Positions 1 to 12,140 of a DNA stretch of 64,000 bases are shown piece after piece. The first letter of the stretch is position 1, and every line of letters begins with the position of its first letter. The stretch is from Nageia nagi (taxonomy: Eukaryota > Pinophyta). The position numbers were made by a program, and so were the translations under genes. The stretch covers positions 182,280,001 through 182,344,000 of the forward strand of contig JBITNC010000001.1 of NCBI GenBank assembly GCA_050084985.1, read 5' to 3'. The notes under the pieces are model-generated. The model had not been told where the DNA came from and did no database searches. It worked only from the letters and a program-made list of their open reading frames with translations.

Positions 1-249
<249 letters not shown>

Positions 250-426
250 CTTTGAGAATAAGATCTTAGTTAGTGGATGTACTCTCAAGAAGGGAGAAAC
301 CACTTTATATCTTGTGTCATTTGTGAAATTGGCTTGAGTTATTATGCTATTGTGTTAATGTTATAAGTACCTTCTTGAGATCTTGGTAGACTAAGAATTA
401 ATTTAGAAAGGGTTAATTCCATCAAG
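250..426 (+). repeat. Probable 3' end of a copia 5' LTR
   Basis: Non-coding stretch between the AG tract and a methionine-initiator-type primer-binding site at 427. Its position immediately before that site and upstream of copia RT on the same strand suggests the end of a 5' LTR. No second LTR copy is visible in the window, so the boundaries are inferred. Confidence 0.4.
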
Positions 427-440
427 TGGTATCAGATCCA
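427..440 (+). other. Primer-binding site, copia type
   Basis: The string TGGTATCAGATCCA closely matches the TGGTATCAGAGC primer-binding site complementary to plant initiator-Met tRNA, used by most Ty1/copia elements. Copia RT lies downstream on the same strand, with gag, protease and most of integrase missing between. Confidence 0.6.
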
Positions 441-494
441 AAGACCCTAAAGTGAGATATGTTAGGTTTATTTCCTTTACATGCCTCATATAAA

Positions 495-705
495 GTTTTT
501 CATACAATTTGTTTCATAGGACACCTATTTAATATGTAGATTGCAGTATTTACAACTTCACCCCATAAGAAGCTATGAAGATTACCCAACATACATCTTG
601 CCATTTTTTGAATGCTTCTATTCTTTTTGAAGTGAGGCTTCTCTTGAAACATGAGAAAAAAATTAATAATAATGTATTCAAGTATGACTATTAATAAATC
701 CTTAT
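495..705 (-). pseudogene. Copia integrase fragment, inverted
   Basis: The reverse strand carries part of a Ty1/copia integrase core. Visible landmarks are an RNRSIQKMARCML-like stretch and then FLWGEVVNTAIYILNRCP, matching the family pattern of K-N-R-T-I-x-E-M-A-R, then F-W-x-E-A-V-N-T-A-x-Y-I-L-N-R-x-P. Only about 55 residues remain. It abuts, tail to tail, the copia RT that starts on the plus strand near 710. In an intact element integrase precedes RT on the same strand, so this piece was inverted or comes from a second copy. Confidence 0.75.
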
Positions 706-709
706 TTGT

Positions 710-2269
710 CAAAATTGATAGTAAGAATGATCCCTCATCCTTTAAAGAAGCTTCAAAGAATGAGTTCTAGTTGAATGCAATAAATGTGGAGCATGAGGCT
801 CTAACGAAGAATCAAACTTGGGATTTGGTTCCTTATCTCAATGAATAAAATGTGATTGGTAATAAATATATTTACAAGGTCAAATATAATTTACTTGAAG
901 AGGTTAAAAAATACAAAATAAGGTTAGTAGCTAAGGGTTTTATTCAAAAATATGGAGTTGATTATGAGGAAATAGTTTCTCTAGTGGCAAAGATGCCTAT
1001 TGTTAGGCTAATCCTTTTTCTTTCAGTAGCTTAGATAGATTTTTTTCAACTTGATGTCAAGAGTGGTTTTCTTAATGGTGGCTTAGATGTGGAAATATAC
1101 ATGAGCACACCATAAGGGTTTGTTGTGGAAGGTAAATAATCTTTTGTTTGCAAGTTAAAGAAGTCCTTGTATGGACTTAAGCAAGCATCTAGGGCCTAGT
1201 ATAAAAAGATTTCAAGATATTTTTAAGGATATTGGATTATATAAATTCTTCTTTGACACATATATTTATGTTCTCAATCAAGGACAAGACTTGATCTTGA
1301 TTCTTCTCTATGTTGATGATCTATTGATTACAAGAAATAATATAGTCTTCATACAAGATTACATATCCAAACTTAAGGAAACATTTGAAATGATAGACCT
1401 TGGTCTATTGCACTAGTACCTTAGTATGTAAGTGTACCAATATAAGGATTGTACTTACCTTAATGAATCCAATTATATCTTAGATATCTTATAAAAGTTT
1501 GGAATGGAGGAGTAGAAATATATTTCAATCCTAATCTCTCTTGGAATCACTTTGTCTCTTAGTTCCAACTTTCAGTTGGCAGTTGCTAAGACTTATAGGA
1601 AACTAATTAGCAATCTTCTTTATTTCATTATCTCTAAGATAAATATTTACTTTCCTATAAATTTGATGATTTTATTTATGCAAAAAGTCATATGTTGAGC
1701 ACCTCAACGTAGTTAAGCAAATTTTGAGGTATGTTGTTGGCACTAAGGATCTTGCTCTCAATTATGACAAGTTACCCTCATTTAGTCTCTCAGGATTCTT
1801 AGATTTTAACTATGGGAGAGATAGAAATTATAGATAACAAACCTTTGCTTATGTGTTTAGCATTGATTTAGGTGTTATCTCTTGGGCTTCCAAGAAGCAA
1901 CTTACTACTGCTCTCTCCATAATAAAGGCTAAATATCATGCAATATCAGTTGCAGCCTAGGAAACCATTTGGTTGAGGCATATTATGAAAGAAATTGGGT
2001 ATGATAAAATTAATCCATATCAAGTTTCTTTAGATAATTAGTTAGCTATTTCTTTGGCAAATAATCCTATTTTACATCAAAGAATAAAGCATGTAGATAT
2101 CCAAACCCACTTCATCAAAGAGAAGGTTTTGTATGATCTTCTACACTTGAAATATTGTCCATCAGTTCTAAACTTGATTAATTTTTTCACCAAGCCCCTT
2201 TATGAAGGCCATTTATATAAGCTTAGGGATTCTATTGGGTTGGTGAAATTTCCCTCAAAAAAGGAGTAA
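710..2269 (+). pseudogene. Degenerate copia RT-RNase H
   Basis: C-terminal half of a Ty1/copia polyprotein, broken by many stops and frameshifts. In order: the RT entry motif (WDLVPYLNE, then IGNKYIYKVK), RLVAKGFIQKYGVDYEE at about 920-970, QLDVKSGFLNGGL near 1050, KKSLYGLKQASRA near 1160-1195, the catalytic YVDDLLIT at 1309-1332, RNase H with SWASKKQLTTALS near 1880 and AKYHAIS near 1930, and the terminal HQRIKHVDIQTHFIKEKV and FTKPL segments at 2075-2200. These are the standard landmarks of copia RT and RNase H, and the YVDD box is intact. Gag and protease are absent and integrase is only the inverted scrap next door. It is a dead relic. Confidence 0.9.
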
Positions 2270-2399
2270 AGGTTGAATTCTTGTTGAATCCATTGTAACT
2301 ACTTCCTTTTAAAGGAGTAAAAATTTATAACTACTTCCTTTTAAATGGTTGATACTTATTGGATAACTAAGCTATAAATTTTTTTATGGATTTAATTTT
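2270..2399. other. Short spacer after copia relic
   Basis: Holds a direct repeat of about 17 bp (AACTACTTCCTTTTAAA) at roughly 2298 and 2330. It could be the start of a copia 3' untranslated region or LTR. No paired LTR was seen. Confidence 0.3.
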
Positions 2400-3700
2400 C
2401 CCTTAAAGGCTTCTTAAAGACTTGATATCATGCAATGAGGGCATACTATTGATTGTAATCACCTTTTTAGGGTCAAAATCTATACCTCTCTTGGACATAG
2501 TGAATCCTAAAAGATTGCTTAATTGTGACATCAAAGACACACTTCTTGGGATTCAACCTAATATAATGCATGATCAATCACTTAAATGGTTTCTCTAAGA
2601 CTTTAAAATGTTGATCTCTAGTTGTAGATTTGGCCAATAAGTCATCTACATAGTCCTCCATAATGTTGTGCATCATGTCATAAAAAATATAGGTCATGTA
2701 ACATTGATAAGTGGCATTGGTATTATTTATCCCAAATGGTATGAATTTATAATAGAATTTCCCCCATTATGTATTAAATATGGTCTTTTGTTGATCCTAA
2801 AGAGAAATCCAAATCTGATTCTAACCCAAAAAACCATCCATGAGAGACAACATTTCATATCCCATCATGTTGTCAACCAAGTTGTCAATGTTAGGTAAAG
2901 GGATATCATACTTGGGATATATTGCATTGAGATATCTAAAATTAGTGCATATTTTGATATGACCCTTAGATTTACTAATAGGGAACATATTAGACACCTA
3001 TTATGGGTAATCTATAGGAAAAATGAACTTGGCATATAACTTTTGAAGTTCCTCTTTAATCTATAATGATTGAGATGGGTTGACCCTATGAGGCTTTTAC
3101 TTAACTAGATTTGAATTAAGATGAATGATAATATTATGGAATACAATATTTAGATCCATGCTAGACATATCTTGATATATGAAGATAAAGATTTTAACAT
3201 ACATTTTAAGTTCATTATGGCTTTCTCTCTCTCTAAATCATCTAACACATCCCCTAGATAAACTATTTTGAGATATTTTGGATCATTATTCATATTAATA
3301 TCCACTAACTTGCCTAATTGTATTTTAAATCCCTCCTATAATTACTTAAATATGGGAAGGAACACATAATTAGCCTTGTACATATTATTTATGAAAGAAG
3401 CTAAAATAAAAGCATCAACTTCATTAAGGTAATCATGATGAAAAGATGCATAACTCAAGATAAAAGAAATATCTGATAAAGGAGAAGAGAAATCTATAAA
3501 TATAGGATTGATATAATTTTATGAATTGTAATCCATAAGAGGGATAAAAGGAGATGAACCATTAAGAAAAATTATATAAACATAAAAGATATCATCACAT
3601 GAAGGATCATGGAATAAATTATTTGGTATGGAACACTTAGAAGCATGAGGACTACATGGTCCAAAATATAGATTGAGATCATGCTCATCATTGTGGTGCA
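2400..3700 (-). pseudogene. Tat-like gypsy RT relic (antisense)
   Basis: Read on the minus strand, this is a decayed relative of the RT in elements 1 and 2. Near 3330-3230 there is a LVDINMNNDPKYLKIVYLG-like stretch, matching the segment before RT in element 1 (INISNDPQNPKIIQLGE). Then follow ICTNFRYLNAIYPK and IPLPNIDNLVDN, MLSLMDGFLGQNQI, the IPFGINNTNATYQ box, the catalytic EDYVDDLLAKS near 2655-2690 and IRLNPKKCVFDVT near 2545-2575. RNase H and integrase are missing. The part above 3350 is barely recognisable. Multiple stops and frame changes make it a pseudogene. Confidence 0.85.
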
Positions 3701-3719
3701 CCTCCTCCTTTAGAAGATT

Positions 3720-5345
3720 AATATGTGTAAATTATATTTCATGTGTCTATGGGTTTTTTGAAAAAACCCATTTTGTGTATTCTATTATCATTTTAGACCT
3801 TGAAACTATGTTTTCTTCATGCATCATATCAAATAAATCCTGGGTCTTATTTTATTCTTCCACATATTTCATGTGTCTATGGTCCTTTTTTAGAAAACCC
3901 ATTTTATGTATTACATAATGATTTTATATTATGAAACTTTATTTGCATTATGCATCTTGTTAAACAAACCCATAACATTCAATTTACAAGCACCAAGTTG
4001 ATGAATCCACACACCCAATTTAGTGTTTATGAGTATTTTGGTAATGAAGTTACAAGCTCCCATAGATTGCCAAAAATATCATATTTAATTTACAAGTACC
4101 AAGTAGATACATCTACACATCCAATTCAAATTTTATGGGTATTATGGCAATGAAGTTAAAAGTTTCCTCAACATAGCCTTCATGAATCACACATTCAATT
4201 TTCAAGCACCAAGTAAACACATGCAAAAACCCAATTCAGGCTTTATGGGTATTTTAGAATTAAATTTCAAATATCCTCAAGATATCCTACATATACCACA
4301 ATATTCAATTTATAAGCACCAAGTAGACACATGCACACACCTAATTTAGGGTTTATGGGTATTTTGGCAATGAAGTTCAAAGCTCCCTCAAGATAGTTCG
4401 CATAGCCAAGAAGGTAAATTATGCATGTATAATAATTAATCCTATGATTGCAAGATATGTATATAAATGAAAGATTTGTATAGAATTTTAAGCAAATGCA
4501 ATTGTCAAGTGTAAAATTGGATACATGATGAAACATTATACTTTAAGAAAGTGTCAAAAACTAGTCCAAAAGTGGTAATTTGGAAAAAACTAAGATTGTA
4601 ATACTTAACAATAATTCAACCTAGAAATTTAAATGATATGTTGTATTACATGCAAAATAAGCACAATAATATATAAAGGTTAGATGTCTCTCCCTCATGA
4701 AATAATGTATGCATTATGTATCTTGTTATATAATTCTTGGGCCTTATGTATTCTTCCATAATTTCAATATATGCTTATCAGTGCATTCAAACCACAACAT
4801 TTGATGGAAATCTATTTTCAGCTACTCTTTGATGGACGTTCATACCATTTTCTAGAGCTCCCATGGTGGCACATGCTAGAAGAATGATACATCCTAGGAA
4901 TAATGCAATAAGATTCACTCATGCTATTAAAGTATTTTCAACCTCCATCCACTAGACATACATGGTTGCATGCAAGTAGAACACATACACATATTTATAT
5001 ATGCAATTAGAACACATATAAATATTCTCATGCTAGTTTTATTCTTTCCTAAAAGCCTTTTTTTATTTTTCACAAAAAAGATTCTTAGTAATGTACACAA
5101 TATAGCCTGTAAGACCTTTTTGAAAGATATTGACACTGTACTTGCATCATGCATCTTGTTAAACAATTCCCAAGAATTATGTTATTTTCCAACTTATTAC
5201 TTTTGAATTGGTTTTTGATACTTGGAAAATTTCTAGGTTGAATAGTTTCTTTTCTTCTCTAAGCTATTTTTTTGGATAATATGGTGTTATATTTAAATCA
5301 TTTCATATCACATCATGCATCTTTTCTATCCATGCATTCAAAACC
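3720..5345 (-). pseudogene. PPR-gene-derived debris (antisense)
   Basis: Reverse-strand fragments match plant pentatricopeptide-repeat (PPR, PLS class) proteins. Around 3860-3760 one reads KTQDLFDMMHEENIVSRSKM, the motif 'A-x-x-L-F-D-x-M-x-E-R-N-V-V-S-W'. Around 4420-4310 one reads GALNFIAKIPINPK followed by LLGAYKLN, matching 'A-x-x-x-I-x-K-M-P-I-K-P-D' and 'C-L-L-G-A-C'. At about 4855-4795 one reads GALENGMNVHQRVAENRFPS. PPR proteins normally bind organellar RNA, but nothing here is translatable: frames change and stops are frequent. The same fragments recur at 49000-50210, so this is a dispersed PPR-derived repeat rather than one dead gene. Confidence 0.7.
3980..4405. repeat. ~108 bp tandem array of PPR-derived units
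   Basis: Four imperfect head-to-tail copies begin near 3980, 4088, 4195 and 4306. Each contains CAAGCACCAAG, then an ACACCCAATTTAG-like string, then TTTATGGGTATTTTGG and a closing CCTCAAGATAG. The fourth unit is the segment recognisable on the reverse strand as a PPR motif. Similarity among units is roughly 75-85% by eye. Confidence 0.8.
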
Positions 5346-5988
5346 ACAACATTTAACTAGTTAGGGGTTTTCATTAATCCCCCACCTCCTTCATAATGAA
5401 AAGGTTGCATTGCTATGGTAAGTGTTTCTAATGAGTTACATCATTATTTTACTCACAATCATGGATATAGGCATGTTTTATTGAATGGGATCAGAAATAG
5501 AACCAAAACATATGCCACTAGTGGCATCCACCATTATTTTCAATGTGCCAATGGCATGGAATTAGTTATGAAAATGTGCCTATTTTTTTCCTACTTCTAC
5601 AAAGTGTATTTGGGTGGAAAACTCTCGCTAGGTATGCAAAGTAATTTCTTACATTTATCCACTTTTTCATGTACTATATCAGTTAGGTAAGGTATTTTCT
5701 ATGTTTTTTGTGCATTTTAAGTAATTTTTTGTATGTACTAGGAGTATTTTCTACTATGTTTATGTGTTGTTGAGTTTTTCTTTCACCCTTTTTCCGGGGT
5801 TAGTATTGAATATGCCACCAGTAGCATGCAATCCCTATTCCATGCTACTAACAACATACATTTCTTAGGACAAAGTTTTGAATGATAATATTTCTAGCAT
5901 CTTGGAACATTTTTAAGTACATTGGACTAGTCTTAGACTATTTTTCTTATCATCTATTAGAAAAAACTTGAGCATGTTCATTTAGGTC
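5346..5988. other. Sequence left of element 1, no gene seen
   Basis: No protein family is recognisable. A short phrase (GCCACTAGTGGCATCCACC and variants such as GCCACCAGTAGCATG) recurs near 5513, 5812 and 5845. This is the left flank into which element 1 inserted, and it continues at 21446 once the element is removed. Confidence 0.5.
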
Positions 5989-5993
5989 CTTTG
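5989..5993. repeat. Target-site duplication CTTTG, left copy
   Basis: CTTTG directly precedes the 5' LTR of element 1 and recurs at 21441-21445 directly after its 3' LTR. The 5 bp length is standard for gypsy integrases, so element 1 entered by normal integration although it encodes no integrase itself. Confidence 0.9.
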
Positions 5994-6839
5994 TGTAGAC
6001 ACCTAAAAATGTCCCTTTTTAACTAGTAAACATTGAAATAATCATAACTCTTCGTGATAATATAAAATAGTTTTAAAACCATATTATTGGATAGCTCCCA
6101 TCGAGTACATGGAAAATGGGTGGTCTCATGACTCTTTTTAGGTAAAATTGGCTATTTGGCGGTCATTTAAATATTGTTACAAAATTGAAGACCTGTCACC
6201 AGCGACCCAAAATAGTCGCTGACATTTTAGGATGATCGTCGGTGTTTGTCTAGCAATTGTCGATGACTCTGTAACAGCCGAACAAGAAACCAAAATAGCA
6301 AGAGAAAGTTGAAACACTTCATTCTTCCAAGATGATGTGGATAGAGGGGGTCAGTTACGACCTACGGTGGTGTTTCACTTCCCCTTACCAACCTTGGAAC
6401 ATCTCACCCAAAATCTATAAATACAAACCAATACAAAGCAAAAAGGAGAGGATCTTGACCCAAATTTGAAGTAGGGTAATGCTACCAAAATCTTGTGAGC
6501 TCATACCTTTTATTGTTTTATGTTAGCTTCAATTTAATATATGTCATACATAGATTCTTTGATGTTATTGTCTTTTGTATGTGTGTAGGATTTACAGGTT
6601 GTCCATATCAAGAAGAGAAGCAAGCAAATAAAAAATAATGAAGATCTAATACCTTCATTTTGGCAAATGGCATTTGTAAAAGTCCCTTCCAAGGGCAAAT
6701 TGTAGTTTGAGCTGAAAATCAATATCAATTTATAATTACAACATTTTTACCTATTTTATATAATTTGAGGTTTAGTGAAAATCTAAGAATAATTGTATTT
6801 CATGTTATTCTACATTCCAGCTCTATTTTCACTGCAACA
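5994..6839 (+). repeat. Element 1 5' LTR
   Basis: Starts TGTAGACACC and ends ACTGCAACA, 846 bp. A TATA box (TCTATAAATA) lies at 6414-6423, preceded by a CCTTACC-rich stretch. A CG-containing palindromic cluster occupies about 6195-6285. It pairs with 20595-21440 at about 94% by eye; mismatches are densest in the CG-rich cluster. Confidence 0.95.
6414..6423 (+). promoter_or_regulatory. Probable TATA box of element 1
   Basis: TCTATAAATA is conserved in both LTR copies (also 21015-21024), as expected of the element's Pol II promoter. The start site itself cannot be placed. Confidence 0.6.
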
Positions 6840-6842
6840 TTC

Positions 6843-6862
6843 TGGTGCTAGAAGGAGGGCCC
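6843..6862 (+). other. Primer-binding site, element 1
   Basis: TGGTGCTAGAAGGAGGGCCC follows the LTR after three bases. Element 2 has TGGCGCTAGAAGGAGGGCCC in the same place (33457), so the site is conserved. The cognate tRNA could not be identified by eye. Confidence 0.75.
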
Positions 6863-8661
6863 TTCCATTATTGATAGGGAGGTTTTTTGTTTATGTTAAA
6901 AATGATTTTACCTTTCTATTATCTGGTTTATTTGAATTTTTCCATATACTAGCTTTAAATTGTGTGTTCTATGCTTTTTAGGAAATCTGTTGCAGAAATG
7001 CCAACGATTGGAATCGGACACCCATGACTCAGAATAAATGCCAGTGATCTCTATTTAAACACCGATGACTCATATTCCAAGTCATTTTGTCTCCTTTTGT
7101 TATTTCTAAAAAAATAAAATAAAATATATAATATATTGTTAAAATGGAAGGATACTTTTGAATGTGATTCCTTTGCCTAGAATGCATATAAGAATGGGTA
7201 GAAAAGGTTAAATGCATATTTTTTATTAATTTACTTTATGCATAATGTTATGTATTTATTTTCATGTTTTGGGTGAAGGGTACATACACATTAATACTTT
7301 TTATCTTATCTACTTATGCTCTCCCTTTGCGCTTCATACGATCTTAGGTGACCAGAATAGACCTGATAAGAAGGAGTAATTAATTCTTCTTTTCTTTCAC
7401 ATTCCCACTATCATTAATTTGGTTAATTTATCCACACATAATGACCTCTTACCAAGTTTGCCCTTACCACTCCATTGGAGGTCGAAGGGATATGTGACTA
7501 GTAAGAGGAGGTAATGTATTACACATAATACTTCCACAATTGGAAGGGGTAAATGAATCACATTAAAAGGAATGAACTTAAGGAAAATAAATCGAGTTTT
7601 AGGTAGTGTAAATCATATTAAAAGGTTAACGAATTGGAGGGATTCGAATACACTAAGTACTTTCACTTAACAAAGTATGCTCTCACTTTTGCACTTCAAG
7701 CGATCCTAAGTGATCAGAAATAAGTTAAGTGAGAGAGGTAAAATTTATTCACATATTATTTGAAAATATACTTCACATTAACACTCTTAAAGATGTCTGC
7801 CCTTACCACTCCATTGGAGGTCGAAGGGATATATGACTCTTGGAGGAGTAATTGAACCTCAATTAATTTATCTACACTTAATGGCTTTTTACTAAGTTTG
7901 CTCTTACCACTCCATTGGAGGTCGAAGAGATATGTGACTAGTAAGAAGAGGAAATCTATCACATATAAAACTTACATAGCTGGAAGGAGTTAATGAACAT
8001 CATTAAGAGGTTGGATAATGAATCACATTATAATTAAAAAGAACAACGGGGTTTATTAAGGTCAAGATTCACTTAAAATAAACTTTGATTGCATCACATT
8101 AAGATAAGATAAGTAAATGGACATGAATGTTTGGGAGGGTAGTATGTATAAATGTACTTTACTTGTTTAAATGCATTTCATAAGGCCTTAAAGGAATAAT
8201 TGAACATTAACGAGTTGGATGTCACTACCAACCGTTAATTCTTACTTCTTTGTACCCACTGACATAACACATGTGAAGCCATAGAGCCAGTTACACTTGG
8301 AGGTGATGACCAAGGTAACTTTCCTTTAGGTAGGAGTCAAAAAAGAGACTAATCTAGAACCAAGCCAAAAGCCATAGAAACTTGTAAACATTACTTAGAA
8401 TTACCCAACCTACCTTGTTTAACACTTGACTAGTCAAAACAAACTAGGAAAATTAAAAAGATTAAAAATGAATAACTCATATCGTTCATTTAACTCAGAC
8501 ATTAAAAATATGTGAAAAAGTTAAAAAAGATAATCACATCGTTAAAATTAAGTTTGCATATAGGATGTTTGTGCATTAAATTATTTTCTCGAAAATATAA
8601 TATAAAAGATAAAAATAGAGTTTCTTTTTACGATGGTTGTTTATAATATCTAAAAAAAAAA
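6863..8661 (+). repeat. Element 1 leader with repeated dyads
   Basis: A 1.8 kb untranslated leader between the primer-binding site and gag. It holds three copies of a unit around CCCTTACCACTCCATTGGAG (about 7461, 7800 and 7901), each with the dyad CTCCA-T-TGGAG and followed by GTCGAAGGGATATGTGACT. Two copies of a second unit occur near 7318 and 7679 (CTCTCCCTTTGCGCTTCATACG and its variant). A CG-containing motif cluster lies at 7000-7070. The same layout is kept in element 2 (33477-34949), although nothing here is coding. Confidence 0.75.
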
Positions 8662-11190
8662 ATGGTTCAAACTAGAAGTATGACCGCTAAGAAAATGCGA
8701 GAACACCCATTTGAAATACAAGAAATAGATTCAAACAATATGGATCTGATAGAGTATTCGGTTAGGAGGCCACCTCCTTTAGATGAATTAGATCCATGGG
8801 TAGTTCGTTATGAAAGTAATGATTGGGATTGGGGTTATGATCAATCTAAATTGCAAAGACAAAGTATAGAAGATCCTATTATCAAGGCTAGAATGCAAGT
8901 GTTAGATGAAGAGTTAATTGAAATTCATCGCCGCCTAGCTAATTATAGGGCTATTCCTAAGATGTCTTCTAGTTTACCAGGAGATGTCAAAAAACTAAAT
9001 CATAGGCATGATAACTTAGAAATGGACGAGGATAAATCTCAGGCCGAAACCATAGCGGTACCAAAGACTGAGCCATATAAAGTTAAATATGAAAGAGTCA
9101 TATGTCTATTATCAGATGGTCAAAAAGTCAGTTCTTTAATCTGAAAAGAGGGATCTTTTTTTTCTCATAAATCTCTCGAATTAGGAAAAAATGAAATATC
9201 AATACCTACGAGTAATTTATCTCAAAGAGCTCCTTCAATGAAGCAAACAAAGAAATCTTATTCTTCAAATGGAGGATTACATAGAAGGACATCTAAGTAC
9301 AAAATAGAAGAGATACCTTCTTATGAAGAACTAAAAGAATGATAATTATGTAAAACAAAAGCTGGTCAAAAATTCACGAAAATATATGCTACTGATATTA
9401 AAAAGGCCGTAGAGATGCAATATCTTCTAAAGGAAGAAAATAGAAAAGTTGATGAATTCATTAAAATTCAAGAACAAGAAAATAAATTAAAAGAAATGGA
9501 AGATAAACTTCTTGGAGATAAAAGGAAATTCATAGAACAAGAACAAGCAAGCAAAGAAAGAAATGAATTCTTGGAACAAGAAAAGAAAAGACTTCATAAA
9601 GAACGTGAGATTCAACTTCATTTACAGGAATTACAACTTAAAGAATTAGAGAATGAAAAAATAAAAAGGGAACAATATCTACGTATGGAGAAAGAAAAAT
9701 AAAGGCAGTGGGAGGAATATCAAAAAATAAAAAATTTGAAACCTGAAACTCCTGAAGGAAGTCAAATACAAAGATATCGAGATCCTTACTTAGACAAACA
9801 AGAAGTGATGGATAAAGAGATAGCCATTTTATTACAAAAGGAGATGGATAAAGAACTAGAACTGCAAAAATTATATGATAAACAAAAGCAAGATTCCATT
9901 AAAAGTTGGGTTGAACAAACCCAAAATCAAACAAGACAACCTGATTACAAAGGAAAAGATCTATATGGAAAAGGTATATCCCAAAAACCTCCTAAAATCC
10001 CTATTTTGTTACATCATTCACCTCTTAAAATATTGCCTCCACCACCATCAGAGTTTCCTTCTGACTATGAGTCTTACATTTCAAGATCAATTTCGAAAAA
10101 GGATCCGAATACTCGAAGATATCATAGACACACTCAAGGTCGTAGAACCGATAAAGAATTAGAAGACTTTATGAAGGATTTTATAAATCAAGAAATGAAT
10201 ATTCAAGGACTTCAAAAGTTAAATTATAGAAATATTTGCAATGAACCTATTCATCCAAGTGTTCCAAAAAAGAAACTACCATATAGGTTTGAATTTCCTA
10301 AAATAGAATCATTTAAAGGAAGAGAAGACCCCAAAGAAGATTTGAGAAAATTTACATTTTCTAGTTATCAGATCACTAATGATGACTCATTAATGTTACG
10401 TATATTTCCTATGACACTCATAGGTCAAGCTTTAGATTGGTATAATAGTTTACCTATGCATAGTTTATATACGTTCGAACAATTGGCTAATCAATTTCTT
10501 GAACACTTTAGAATCAACATTAAAGAAAGATCTTCAATTACTGATCTTACAATATTACAATAGTTTCCTGATGAAACTATACAAGATTACATCTCAAGAT
10601 GACGGGCTATACTCACTAGTATGCCTTATAGAATACCACAAGAGGAATTGGTTAAATTATTTAGTCAAAGTTGTTTAAGACCAATAGCCAGTGTTCTCCA
10701 AATTCAACAACATAGAACTTTTGAAGAAGCTATTTCTCAGGCAGTAGTTATAGAAAGAGTTAAAATTCAAGATGGAGAACTAAAACTCAAGAAAAAAGAA
10801 TACAAAAAGGGTAATCAATATGAAAATATTAGTAAACAACCACAAAATAATCAAATAGCTATGACGGAAAATTATGGTCAAGCTTCAAAAATCGAAGAAA
10901 ATGTTGAACCTAAGCCTAAAAGAAATTTTACCCCATTATCAGAACCATTAGCCAAAATACTTAAAAAATTATGTGATAATGGTATGATTACATTACCTGA
11001 TATAAAACCTAAAAATCCTAATTCTAAAGGAAGAAAATGGTATAAGGAGAATGAATTTTGTGCTTATCATAGGCAAAAAGGACATAATACAAATAAATGT
11101 TGAACTTTACAACACAAAATTCAAGACTTGATAGATAGTCAAAAAATAGATGTGGATAATCCTGTTGTGCCTTCAAATCAAAATTTAGGG
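8662..11190 (+). pseudogene. Element 1 gag region (broken)
   Basis: A gag-type polyprotein, all in one frame, beginning MVQTRSMTAKK, a start shared with element 2. Order: acidic N-terminal region (8662-9340); Glu/Lys-rich coiled coil (about 9415-9702); gag core with FPKIESFKGREDPKEDLRKF near 10297, LIGQALDWYNSL near 10420 and FEQLANQFLEHF near 10475; then a CX2HX4HX4C finger in EFCAYHRQKGHNTNKC at 11053-11100, a usual form in Tat-type gags. Stops occur at 9142, 9340 (double TGA TAA), 9700, 10561, 10603 and 11101. Those at 9340 and 9700 recur in element 2; the others do not. A true ORF end at 9340 with reinitiation at the conserved ATG 9415 is possible, but the intervening reading is still protein-like. 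Confidence 0.85.
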
Positions 11191-11534
11191 ATATATAAAA
11201 ACCCCTTGCCCTCACATTAGGCTAACAATGTGGCAATTATCCCAAACCAAATGAACTATACATGGAATAATAAGGATATACCATTTAAAGGAACTATAGA
11301 TGATTCAATACATATGATTGGTATAGCTACAAGAGCACAACAATATCAGAATAAATAAGATAATTCATGAAAAAATCAATCAATATCAAACCCAATTAAT
11401 ATACAACCTATACCTCCTCCACAACAACCTAAAGTTTCGATAAAAGGTGCTCTTCAATGACAATTAAAAATGTCTCCAGTTAAGATGACCTTATTTGAAT
11501 TGTTACAATAGTTTTAGAGTTATAGGGAAAATAT
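11191..11534 (+). other. Gag-protease linker, element 1
   Basis: Decayed coding sequence joining gag to protease. Element 2 stays in one frame across the equivalent part (37343-37770), so the ancestral gag-pol was continuous. Element 1 has several small indels here, including loss of two bases near 11561. Confidence 0.6.
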
Positions 11535-12140
11535 GAATCAAATTCTACAAGAAATTCAAGTAGTGTTAATAACCCTGATAATTTTATTTCAATAGTTGAA
11601 AGTTTGAAGATATCTCAACAACCTAGTATCACCTTCTACGAACAAGAAAAATTAAATAACGATGGACCAGGCGGACTTGATCCACCTTTACATATAATAG
11701 GTAAAGTAGATGGGAAATTATTTAAAAGAATTCTGATAGATGAAGGTTCAGCTATAAATGCAATTTTAGATGCTGTATACAAAAATTTGAATTTATCAGA
11801 TTTGCTTATCTTAGCTCCTTCCTTACAAATTAGTGCGTTTAATGATACAGTGTGTTCAACTTTGGGATCAATAGTTCTTCCGATTACAGTAGGGGCTAAA
11901 ACCGTTCAAACTTTAGTACATATAATTGAAGGAAATATTATACAATACAACATTCTTTTAGGATGTCCATGGATTAGAGAAATGCAATGTGTTCCATCAA
12001 CTTATCATGGATGTTTAAAATACATCTATAAAGGTAAAGTTCATTGTGTGTTTAAAGATCTAGATCCTTATTCACATTGTAATTTAATTTTTGATCCAAA
12101 TAGAGTGACCTTACCATCTCCTAATTTATCAACCATATGA
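11535..12140 (+). pseudogene. Element 1 aspartic protease
   Basis: A retropepsin-like domain that would process the polyprotein. The catalytic motif region reads KRILIDEGSAINAI near 11725-11770, so the essential Asp is present but the usual D-T/S-G is D-E-G, as also in element 2. Further on are LGCPWIREM near 11960 and a conserved tail. A small deletion near 11561 breaks the frame from gag, and TGA at 12138 closes it where element 2 has a sense codon. The shared D-E-G suggests a subfamily feature rather than a new mutation. Confidence 0.8.

Noticed and set aside
5415-5690. 91-codon frame left of element 1
   Set aside because: No recognisable family and AT-rich composition identical to its flanks; probably chance.
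9340-9345. Shared double stop as a programmed readthrough or recoding site
   Set aside because: No conserved downstream pseudoknot or readthrough context was evident by eye and two tandem stops argue against it; retained only as an inherited lesion or true ORF end.
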